Assembly: GCA_012274175.1 (NCBI GenBank)
Contig: JAAOZZ010000169.1
Location: 1 to 11,671 of the forward strand
DNA from: Betaproteobacteria bacterium
Lineage (GTDB): Bacteria > Pseudomonadota > Gammaproteobacteria > Burkholderiales > Usitatibacteraceae
DNA: 11,671 bases
Direction of reading: 5' to 3'
Shown: positions 1 to 4,926 of the stretch, piece by piece
Layout of the letters: each line of letters starts with the position of its first letter
Position numbering within the stretch: the first letter of the stretch is position 1
Position numbers and translations under genes: made by a program
The notes under the pieces: model-generated
The model's input: the letters and a program-made list of their open reading frames with translations, nothing else
The model's database searches: none
What the model was told of the DNA's origin: nothing

Positions 1-947
1 AGGAAGAAGCTCGCGGTGACCAGGTCGAGGGCGAGGCGGGCGAGGTCGTTCGAGATCGTCTCGGCCACGCGCTCGTTCAGCCCGACCCGGGCGGCGATTT
101 CCCCGGGGGAGCGCTGCGCGTAGAAGGCCATCGGCAGGGTGAGCGCGTGGGCGAGGAAGCCCCGAGCGGAGGCGCGAACCGCGCGCCCGAAAGTGTGGGT
201 GACGAGGCGCGCCTGGGCGAGGAGCAGCACGGAGCGCGCGGCTGCCGCCGCCAGCAGGCCCACGATGAGGGGCCCCGCCACGCCGCCGATGCGCGCCACC
301 AGCACCTGGTCGACGAAGCGGCCCAGCAGCCACGGCAGGAGGAGCCCGGGGACCACGAGCGCGAGCCCCAGCGTGAAGGCGAGCGCGATCGCGGGATGGA
401 AGCCGCGCAGGTAGCGCGCGAGGGAACGCGCCGCGGAGGGTGCCGCGCCGCCGCGGCGAAATTCGGGACCCGGCTCGAAGGTGAGCGCCACGCCGGTGAA
501 GGACCGGTCGAACTGGGCGATATCGACGCTGCGCCGGCCCCGCGCCGGGTCGTTGAGCCACACCCGGGCGCCGCGGATGCCCTCGAGCACCACGAAGTGG
601 TTGAAGTTCACGAACACGATGGCGGGCAGCGGAAGTGCCGCCAGCTCGCGCGGCTCCTTGCGGAATCCGCGCGCGACCATGCCGCGGCCGCGCGCGGCGC
701 GCAACAGCCCTCCCGCCTTGCTGCCGTCGCGGCTCACCCCGCATTCGATGCGCATCTGCTCGAGGGGCACGTGCAGGCCGTGGTAGGCGAACACCATCGC
801 GAGCGCGGCCGCGCCGCATTCCACCGCCTCCAGCTGCAGGATGACGGGCGTGCGGTGCAGGCGCGTTTCCGGCAGCGGCGCGCGCGCCGACTCCGGCCCG
901 GGGGCCGAGGCGGCCTCTTCGCCGCTCAGCGCACCAGCAGCAGCCAT
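1..947 (-). CDS. NHLP/NHLM-type bacteriocin exporter, C39 peptidase-ABC transporter (3' part outside window)
   Basis: The 315 visible codons are the N-terminal part of a peptidase-containing ABC exporter, which cleaves a double-glycine-type leader from a precursor peptide and pumps the product across the inner membrane. Residues about 34-160 form a C39 peptidase: Gln38 (oxyanion hole) and Cys44 in QLEAVECGAAAL, His117 in NFNHFVVLEG, and Asp133 in LNDP, so the catalytic set looks complete. Phrases such as GVSRDGSKA and QFDRSFTGVALTFEPGPEF are typical of the NHLM subfamily rather than of colicin V exporters. From about residue 186 the membrane domain begins with hydrophobic segments at roughly 186-206 and 222-245, then PMAFYAQRSPGEIAARV, as in ABC exporter domains. 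The ATPase domain lies beyond the left edge. The ATG at 945-947 has no clear ribosome site and overlaps the upstream 58-codon gene by 22 nt, suggesting translational coupling. Residues 1-27 are a low-complexity extension. Family assignment is from remembered family patterns, not a search. Confidence 0.88.
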   Translation of the reverse strand, partial: MAAAGALSGEEAASAPGPESARAPLPETRLHRTPVILQLEAVECGAAALAMVFAYHGLHVPLEQMRIECGVSRDGSKAGGLLRAARGRGMVARGFRKEPRELAALPLPAIVFVNFNHFVVLEGIRGARVWLNDPARGRRSVDIAQFDRSFTGVALTFEPGPEFRRGGAAPSAARSLARYLRGFHPAIALAFTLGLALVVPGLLLPWLLGRFVDQVLVARIGGVAGPLIVGLLAAAAARSVLLLAQARLVTHTFGRAVRASARGFLAHALTLPMAFYAQRSPGEIAARVGLNERVAETISNDLARLALDLVTASFF

Positions 948-1102
948 GCGGCGAACGCGCCCACGCCGGCGAGCAGCGCGGCGAGGGTCGCGAGCAGGGG
1001 AAGGGGATAGGGCGGCATGCCCACGCGCTCGTCGATGCGCTCGGGTGAGGCGAGGCGGTCGAGCGCCGCCTTGCGGAAGATCGCGGAGTCGTCGACCGGC
1101 AT
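926..1102 (-). CDS. 58-aa single-TM protein resembling the N-terminus of an NHLM HlyD-type secretion protein
   Basis: This short gene encodes a cytosolic segment FRKAALDRLASPERIDE (residues 9-25) followed by one hydrophobic helix (about 33-56) and then stops. The F-R-K-x-A-L-x-R-L-x-S-P-E-x-x-D pattern is the hallmark start of the HlyD-like membrane fusion proteins of NHLM bacteriocin systems, which normally continue for several hundred residues with a periplasmic hairpin and lipoyl domains. Here nothing follows the helix: the exporter begins 22 nt before the TGA in another frame, so no full-length adaptor can be restored by one frameshift. It sits 4 nt after the upstream gene's stop, and the operon order (CNB protein, adaptor, C39-ABC) is the expected one. 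It could be a deletion remnant or a functional minimal membrane subunit. The ATG at 1100-1102 is chosen for its proximity to the upstream stop and because the family motif follows; the ribosome site is weak. The reading frame is clear, the function is inferred. Confidence 0.7.
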   Translation of the reverse strand: MPVDDSAIFRKAALDRLASPERIDERVGMPPYPLPLLATLAALLAGVGAFAAWLLLVR

Positions 1103-1106
1103 GGGG

Positions 1107-1631
1107 TCAGCCCGCGAGGCGCCTGAGCATCCGGTCGAAGCGCGCGCCCGCGAGATGCACCGTGTCGAGCAATTCCTCGTTGAGCTCGTCGCGCGCATGG
1201 GGATCCTCGGCGCCCGCGCCGTAGCCCAGGCGTCCCGTGGTCTGGCGCATGCGGTCGGCGAGGAAGACGCACAGCGCGCGGTAGAAGCGCGAGGCGAATC
1301 CCAGGTCGGCGGCGAGCCGGTCGCGCAGCACCGCGTCGGGGATGCGCAGCAGCGTCGATTCCTTCGTCACTTCCACCGACACGGTGGTGGGCGCCGGATC
1401 GACGAGCGACATCTCGCCCACGATCTCGCCCGATTCGAGGGTGCGCAGGATCTCGCCGGAGCGCGTGCGGATCGCGAGCTGGCCGTCGAGCACGAAGTAC
1501 ACGAACTCCACGCGCGCGGCGAGCGCGATCAGCACCATTCCCGGGTCGGCGTGCACGCGCTCGCCGGCGCCGGCGAGCCACTCCACGTCGCCGTCGGAGA
1601 GCACGCTGAAGATGAAAAGGACCTTGCGCAC
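1107..1631 (-). CDS. Stand-alone cyclic-nucleotide-binding-fold (CNB/CRP-like) protein, first gene of export operon
   Basis: The 174-residue product is essentially one cNMP-binding beta-roll (about residues 3-125) with a helical tail and no helix-turn-helix, so it is not a CRP-type transcription factor. Visible family features are GDVEWLAGAGERVHADPGMVLI, the turn YFVLDGQLAI, and the phosphate-binding-cassette region GEIVGEMSLVD (68-78). The arginine that contacts the cyclic phosphate in CRP-like cassettes is not present: the sequence after the cassette helix is APTTVSVEV. Ligand binding may therefore be altered or lost. Single-domain proteins of this type commonly accompany bacteriocin-type export genes, and here it is 4 nt upstream of the reduced secretion protein. 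Translation is taken to start at GTG 1629-1631, with GGGGAGGGG ending five bases upstream; a longer open frame up to 1754 exists but its extension does not look like protein of this family. Probable role is cytosolic regulation or assembly of the exporter, which is inference. Confidence 0.82.
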   Translation of the reverse strand: MRKVLFIFSVLSDGDVEWLAGAGERVHADPGMVLIALAARVEFVYFVLDGQLAIRTRSGEILRTLESGEIVGEMSLVDPAPTTVSVEVTKESTLLRIPDAVLRDRLAADLGFASRFYRALCVFLADRMRQTTGRLGYGAGAEDPHARDELNEELLDTVHLAGARFDRMLRRLAG

Positions 1632-1784
1632 GGCGCCCCTCCCCGAGGCCGATGAATTGGCCAGAGTGTACCGAAGCCCGCGCCGGGAGGCCCTATGCCG
1701 GCCTTCCAGGGCGGCATTCCGTCCCCAGGGAGATGCGGGACCGCGAATAGTCACTACGTGCCCCCTTTGTGCCGCCTGGGGCGG

Positions 1785-1796
1785 GGATGCGCATCC
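1785..1796. repeat. 12-bp perfect palindrome upstream of the pilin promoter
   Basis: GGATGCGCATCC reads the same on both strands. It lies about 110-125 bp before the predicted pilin start site, in the zone where enhancer-binding proteins for sigma-54 promoters bind. It is not a PilR site I recognise, and a 12-bp palindrome can arise by chance in GC-rich DNA. Confidence 0.3.
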
Positions 1797-1882
1797 GGCC
1801 GGAAGCGCGCGGCGCGCCGGCTGTTCCCTCCAACACCTTGTATAGGCACACGCATTCGACCATATGGCCCGTGGCTTCGGCC

Positions 1883-1898
1883 GGGCACGTTAGTTGCG
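1883..1898 (+). promoter_or_regulatory. Sigma-54 (-24/-12) promoter of the pilin gene
   Basis: GGGCACGTTAGTTGCG matches the sigma-54 consensus TGGCACG-N4-TTGCW at all but the first and last positions. The invariant GG (1884-1885) and GC (1896-1897) are separated by exactly 10 nt, as required. The predicted start is near 1909, giving a leader of about 45 nt before the pilin ATG. Sigma-54 control through the PilS/PilR two-component system is the known mode for pilA genes in many proteobacteria, so position and gene identity support each other. PilR itself is not in the window. Confidence 0.8.
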
Positions 1899-1952
1899 TT
1901 CACCTCGGGGCAAACCGGATCCTCCCATGCCGTACCTACCCAAAGGAATCTC

Positions 1953-2393
1953 ATGAAGCAGTCCCAGAAGGGCTTCACCCTGATCGAACTGATGATCGTG
2001 GTCGCGATCATCGGCATCCTGGCCGCCATCGCCATCCCCGCGTACCAGGACTACCTCAACCGTTCGAAGATGACCGAAGTGCTGGCCGCGGTGAGCGCGT
2101 GCAAGACGGGCGTTTCGGAAGCCGCGGCCGCCAAGAACGTGCTGCCCGCCGACATCACCGCTGCGGGCTGCTCGAACACCCCCACGCAGTACATGTCGAA
2201 CATGGATGTCGCCGCCGGCGTGATCAGCGCCACGGTGAACAACATCGCCGACCAGACGGGCAAGATCGTGAAGATGTCGCCCTCCAAGACCGCCATGCCG
2301 ACGTTCACGGCCGCGGGCGACGGCGACTCGATCGTGGGCTGGCAGTGTTCCTACGACGGCCTCGCCAAGTACGTTCCGGCGACCTGCCGCTAA
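1953..2393 (+). CDS. pilA: Major type IV pilin (PilA-type prepilin)
   Basis: The 146-residue product is a type IVa prepilin. A 7-residue leader MKQSQKG is followed by the cleavage and methylation site at Phe8, Glu12 (mature position 5), and the hydrophobic assembly helix [20 protein letters not shown]. The prepilin peptidase PilD would remove the leader; the mature subunit polymerises at the inner membrane into surface pili used for adhesion, twitching and DNA uptake. The globular part has four cysteines, Cys50, Cys73, Cys132 and Cys145. The last two bracket a C-terminal disulfide loop ([17 protein letters not shown]), and Cys50-Cys73 probably forms a second bridge. Length is typical. ATG 1953 is set by AAAGGAA at 1942-1948 and by the conserved leader; the open frame extends further upstream to 1695 without pilin sequence. 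The gene is monocistronic, with a sigma-54 promoter before it and a terminator after it. A secondary pilin rather than the major one cannot be ruled out. Confidence 0.95.
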   Translation: MKQSQKGFTLIELMIVVAIIGILAAIAIPAYQDYLNRSKMTEVLAAVSACKTGVSEAAAAKNVLPADITAAGCSNTPTQYMSNMDVAAGVISATVNNIADQTGKIVKMSPSKTAMPTFTAAGDGDSIVGWQCSYDGLAKYVPATCR

Positions 2394-2419
2394 GCACCGC
2401 CCGCAAGGGCGCAGCGACG

Positions 2420-2446
2420 AAGGGGGCGAGCGATCGCTCCCTTTTT
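2420..2446 (+). terminator. Intrinsic terminator after the pilin gene
   Basis: A GC-rich stem (GAGC pairing with GCTC around a GATC loop, extended outward past one bulged C by G-C and G-T pairs) is followed by TTTTT at 2442-2446. It starts 27 nt after the pilin stop. On the opposite strand it lies just downstream of the tRNA, but there it lacks a T-tract after the stem. Confidence 0.78.
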
Positions 2447-2464
2447 CATTTGTTGCCGCGAGCG

Positions 2465-2551
2465 TGGTGCCGGGAGAGGGAATCGAACCCTCATGGTGTC
2501 GCCACCGCGGGATTTTGAGTCCCGTGCGTCTACCAATTCCGCCATCCCGGC
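2465..2551 (-). tRNA. tRNA-Leu, anticodon CAA
   Basis: The 87-nt gene folds as a class II tRNA. The acceptor stem is GCCGGGA pairing with TCCCGGC, with discriminator A and a genome-encoded CCA (2465-2467). The D arm contains TTGGTAGACGC. The anticodon stem CGGGA/TCCCG encloses loop CTCAAAA with anticodon CAA at 2515-2517. A long variable arm (GGTGGCGACACC) and the T arm with GGTTCGATTCC complete the leucine-type cloverleaf. It decodes UUG. A TATAAT box on the minus strand at 2569-2574 gives a leader of about 11 nt before the mature 5' end. Confidence 0.97.
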
Positions 2552-2568
2552 TCCGGGTGCGAGTCGAA

Positions 2569-2576
2569 ATTATAAT
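2569..2576. promoter_or_regulatory. Palindromic -10 element shared by tRNA-Leu and queA
   Basis: ATTATAAT is its own reverse complement, so a perfect TATAAT hexamer is present on both strands: 2571-2576 on plus, facing queA, and 2569-2574 on minus, facing the tRNA. It is the only AT-rich stretch between the two divergent genes. The minus-strand start would fall near 2562. The plus-strand start would fall near 2583, on the queA ATG itself. Neither direction has a good TTGACA at 17 nt, so strength is uncertain. Confidence 0.55.
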
Positions 2577-2582
2577 CGAGGG

Positions 2583-3604
2583 ATGCACCTGGCCGACTTC
2601 GACTACGAGCTGCCTCCCGAGCTCATCGCGCAGCATCCCCCCGCCGAGCGCTCCGCGAGCCGCCTGCTGCGGCTGGACGGAGTCACCGGCGCCATCGAGG
2701 ACCGCGCCTTCCGCGAGCTCGCCGACTTCGTGGCTCCCGGCGACCTGCTGGTGTTCAACGACACGAAGGTGATCAAGGCGCGCCTGCATGGACGCAAGGC
2801 GAGCGGCGGCGCGGTGGAGATCCTCGTCGAGCGCATCCTCGACGCTTCGCGGGCGCTCGCCCACGTGCGCGCGAGCAAGCCGCCGCGGCCCGGCGGGCAG
2901 ATCGTGCTCGAGCGCGGCGGGTGGCCGAGGTGCTGGAGCGGCGCGGCGAGCTCTACGAGCTCCTGTTCCTCGACGGCCCCGTGCTCGACGTGCTCGATGC
3001 GTGGGGCGAGGTCCCGCTGCCGCCCTACATCACCCACGCCGCCGATGCCGAGGACGAGCGGCGCTACCAGACGGTGTACGCGCGCTCGCCCGGGGCGGTC
3101 GCCGCCCCCACGGCAGGGCTGCACTTCGACATGGACATGCTCGATGCGCTGCGCGCGAAAGGCGTGGCACTCGCGACCCTCACGCTGCACGTGGGAGCGG
3201 GCACCTTCCAGCCGGTGCGCGTGGAAGACGTCTCGGCGCACGTGATGCATTCCGAGTGGTACGGCATCCCCGAGACGACCGTGCAGGCGATCGCGAAGGC
3301 GCGCTCGGCGAAGGGCCGCGTGATGGCGGTGGGGACCACGACCTTGCGGGCGCTCGAATCGGCGGCCGCGGCGGGACCCCTCGCGGCGGGAAGCGCCGAG
3401 ACGCAGCTCTTCATCCTGCCCGGCTACCGCTTCCGGGTGGTCGACCGGCTGCTCACCAATTTCCACCTTCCGCGCTCCACGCTCCTCATGCTCGTGAGCG
3501 CATTCGCCGGCACGGAAAACATCCGCCGCGCCTACGCCCACGGGGTGGCCGAGCGCTACCGCTTCTTCAGCTACGGCGACGCGATGCTGCTCGAGCGCGC
3601 GTAG
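2583..3604 (+). pseudogene. queA: queA, S-adenosylmethionine:tRNA ribosyltransferase-isomerase, interrupted by a -1 frameshift
   Basis: QueA transfers and isomerises the ribose of S-adenosylmethionine onto 7-aminomethyl-7-deazaguanine at tRNA position 34, making epoxyqueuosine. The first 112 codons (2583-2918) give [35 protein letters not shown] and [11 protein letters not shown], all strongly QueA-like. The match then moves to the -1 frame, which runs from about 2921 to the TAG at 3602-3604 with [59 protein letters not shown] and [15 protein letters not shown]. Restoring one base in the GGG run at 2919-2921 would give an uninterrupted protein of about 340 residues, normal for the family. Without it, the start frame ends at 3245 with unrelated sequence. 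No catalytic block appears lost, so this is either a recent mutation or a sequencing or assembly error. The ATG has no normally spaced ribosome site. The usual partner tgt does not follow. Confidence 0.9.
2919..2921 (+). other. Frameshift site in queA (one base missing in a G run)
   Basis: Before this point QueA similarity is in the frame of ATG 2583; after it, similarity is in the frame beginning at 2921 ([16 protein letters not shown]). Adding one G to the GGG run reads E-R-G-G-V-A-E-V across the junction. Exact placement within the run is ambiguous by one or two bases. Confidence 0.8.
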
Positions 3605-3625
3605 CGGAACGCCGGAAAATTCCGC
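3604..3625 (+). terminator. Possible hairpin after queA, without T-tract
   Basis: GCGGAA (3604-3609) pairs with TTCCGC (3620-3625) around a 10-nt loop immediately after the queA stop. There is no run of T afterwards, so intrinsic termination is doubtful. The rest of the 92-nt gap to the next gene shows only that gene's ribosome site. Confidence 0.25.
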
Positions 3626-3696
3626 CTGGAGGCCGCCGATTATCCGGCTGCGGGCCGCACCCCTGCGGTGGTCCCATGGCGGCAAGGGAGAAGGAC

Positions 3697-4374
3697 ATGA
3701 TCCGAAGCCGCCTGCTGCTGCTGGCCTTCGCGGGCTGCGTTCGATTCGCCGCGGCCGATCCGGGCGACTTCCGCATGCTGGTCGATGACACGCAGGCGCC
3801 GCGGCCGGAATACTCGGCGCTGCAGGGATTCGTGATGCTCGGGGAGGGTGCGGCCCACAAGCGCGCCGTGGGCTCCGTGGGACGCGCGTTTTCCCTGAGC
3901 AGCGGTCCCGACAACACGGTCTGGGGGGTGGTGACGGAGGCGATCAACTTTCCCTCCGCGAGTGGCAGCGTGGTGGGAACGGAATCGGCGGTGGTGAACA
4001 TGTCGCCCGACAACGAAGGCGAGCTGCGCGGGATCGATGTGGTGTTCAAGGACCGCATGGACTCGGCCATCGACGACCCCGTGCCGGTGGTCGGACGCAA
4101 CCGCTACAACGAAAGGAGCGCGGCGCTCTACGTGTCCAGCCAGCCGCGCAGCGGCGCCGGTGAATACGCCGGCTGGCAGGCGGGCATCAAGTTCGCGCCC
4201 GCCTCCCTCGACCGCTCGGCTTCGGTGCCCTACGCGGCGGCGATCGACGTCTCGGAAGCCCGGGTGCAGGCGCCGCTCTACCTCCTCGTGTGGCGCTGCG
4301 GCCAGGTGAAGTGCGGCCTGAAACCCACCGATGACGGTGCCACGATCGTGGTCGACATCGAATACGCGCGTTAG
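3697..4374 (+). CDS. Exported protein of unknown function, 225 aa
   Basis: The product starts with a signal peptide: Arg at 3 and 5, hydrophobic LLLLAFAGCVRF, then AAA|DP with probable cleavage after residue 20. FAGC at 11-14 loosely resembles a lipobox, so lipoprotein processing at Cys14 is a weaker alternative. The mature part (about 205 residues) is glycine-, serine- and valine-rich without a transmembrane helix. Its central section (AVGSVGRAFSLSSGPDNTVWG through NFPSASGSVVGTESAVVNM) looks like beta-rich sequence and faintly recalls phage tail or receptor-binding proteins; I do not consider that a family assignment. Two cysteines near the end (WRCGQVKCGL) could form a disulfide, consistent with export. 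The ATG at 3697 is chosen because GGGAGAAGG ends two bases before it; an in-frame ATG at 3676 is less well placed. It lies 92 nt after queA on the same strand and converges on the DUF2917 gene. Function unknown. Confidence 0.8.
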   Translation: MIRSRLLLLAFAGCVRFAAADPGDFRMLVDDTQAPRPEYSALQGFVMLGEGAAHKRAVGSVGRAFSLSSGPDNTVWGVVTEAINFPSASGSVVGTESAVVNMSPDNEGELRGIDVVFKDRMDSAIDDPVPVVGRNRYNERSAALYVSSQPRSGAGEYAGWQAGIKFAPASLDRSASVPYAAAIDVSEARVQAPLYLLVWRCGQVKCGLKPTDDGATIVVDIEYAR

Positions 4375-4432
4375 CGCCGGGCTCGCCGGCCGGCGCGGGC
4401 GGCCCGGGCATCTCCCCCCGCCGGGGCGCAAA

Positions 4433-4768
4433 TCAGTAGTAGCGCGTGAGCATGCGCTCCCCGAACGTGAAGACGTGCTCCTCGGGAGGATGGTCCGGGG
4501 CGCGCTCGACCGTGGACGGATCGTTCGCCGCCGCGCAGCCTTCGCGAATCGAGATCCATGCCGTCTGCAGCGCCTGCACCACGGTGCGGCCGCGGCTTTC
4601 CACCAGCAGGGTATCCCCGGGACCGACGATGTGGTCGGCGCGGCTGCCCTCCTCGGTGACCCAGACCGTGCCGGTGCGCGCGCGGATGCACGCGCCCCTC
4701 GCGTCGTCGAGGGAGAGGACTTCCCCGGTCTCGAGGGTGAGCATCGGAGCCTTCAGGTTGAGTTCCAT
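4433..4768 (-). CDS. DUF2917 domain-containing protein
   Basis: This 111-residue, probably cytosolic protein has the small beta-rich DUF2917 core over about residues 9-75: LETGEVLSLDDARGACIRARTG, then TVWVTEEGSRADHIVGPGDTLLV and a short hydrophobic end VVQALQTAWISI. The tail from 78 to 111 is less conserved, with Pro and Glu and a final RYY. The biochemical role of the family is not known to me. The ATG at 4766-4768 is preceded by AAGGA six bases upstream; a longer open frame reaching 4915 runs back through the intergenic region and is rejected. The gene is divergent from a LysR regulator, an arrangement I recall as common for DUF2917 genes in Burkholderiales, so the regulator probably controls it. 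Confidence 0.82.
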   Translation of the reverse strand: MELNLKAPMLTLETGEVLSLDDARGACIRARTGTVWVTEEGSRADHIVGPGDTLLVESRGRTVVQALQTAWISIREGCAAANDPSTVERAPDHPPEEHVFTFGERMLTRYY

Positions 4769-4833
4769 GACGTGTCCTTTCGGGGCGGCTGCGCCGGGTG
4801 CCACAGCCGCGGTAGTTGCTGGATGCTTCCAGC

Positions 4834-4846
4834 GCATGCAAAATGC
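4834..4846. repeat. Inverted repeat, candidate LysR-regulator site 1
   Basis: GCATGCAAAATGC contains GCAT and ATGC arms around five bases. It sits in the 158-nt divergent gap between the DUF2917 gene and lysR, downstream of the predicted minus-strand promoter. It shares the hexamer GCATGC with the repeat at 4910-4923, and the two hexamers are exactly 78 bp apart. Confidence 0.35.
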
Positions 4847-4862
4847 CTTTCCCAGGGACCCG

Positions 4863-4891
4863 AGTATTTCCTCCATGAAGGATTGCGGCAA
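4863..4891 (-). promoter_or_regulatory. Candidate sigma-70 promoter for the DUF2917 gene
   Basis: On the minus strand TTGCCG (4886-4891) and AATACT (4863-4868) are separated by 17 nt, each matching the consensus at four of six positions. Transcription would begin near 4856 and give a leader of about 88 nt. The repeat at 4910-4923 lies just upstream of the -35, where a LysR activator would bind. Confidence 0.35.
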
Positions 4892-4909
4892 ACGAATTCG
4901 GCGCATTGT

Positions 4910-4923
4910 CTGCATGCGTGCAG
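4910..4923. repeat. Inverted repeat, candidate LysR-regulator site 2
   Basis: CTGCATGCGTGCAG is a perfect 5-bp inverted repeat (CTGCA, four bases, TGCAG). It ends three bases before the lysR ATG at 4927 and lies upstream of the putative DUF2917 promoter. Binding here could both activate the divergent gene and block translation or transcription of lysR, as is usual for autoregulated LysR genes. Assignment is by position and symmetry only. Confidence 0.4.
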
Positions 4924-4926
4924 GGA

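Larger units (their letters stand above)
1632..1952. other. Divergent intergenic region between export operon and pilin gene
   Basis: This 321-nt gap separates the minus-strand CNB gene from the plus-strand pilin gene. It holds the sigma-54 promoter of the pilin (1883-1898) and the pilin ribosome site AAAGGAA (1942-1948). At 1785-1796 there is a perfect 12-bp palindrome, GGATGCGCATCC, roughly 110-125 bp upstream of the predicted pilin transcription start, a distance at which sigma-54 activators bind. On the minus strand TACACT at 1658-1663 could be a weak -10 for the export operon, but I see no matching -35. Short reading frames through this stretch are not convincing, and none has a double-glycine leader followed by a small core peptide. 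Confidence 0.5.

Noticed and set aside
147..1010. Long plus-strand open frame opposite the exporter
   Set aside because: Composition is Arg/His/Gly-rich with no domain pattern; the minus strand carries an unambiguous C39 peptidase-ABC protein.
1754..2035. 93-residue minus-strand frame opposite the pilin start, considered as an antisense peptide or bacteriocin precursor
   Set aside because: Its hydrophobic stretch is just the complement of the pilin helix codons; no ribosome site or Gly-Gly leader.
2464..2582. Upstream extension of the queA frame through the tRNA region
   Set aside because: Family members begin with M-x-L-x-D-F-D-x-E-L-P, which starts at 2583; the extension is antisense to the tRNA.
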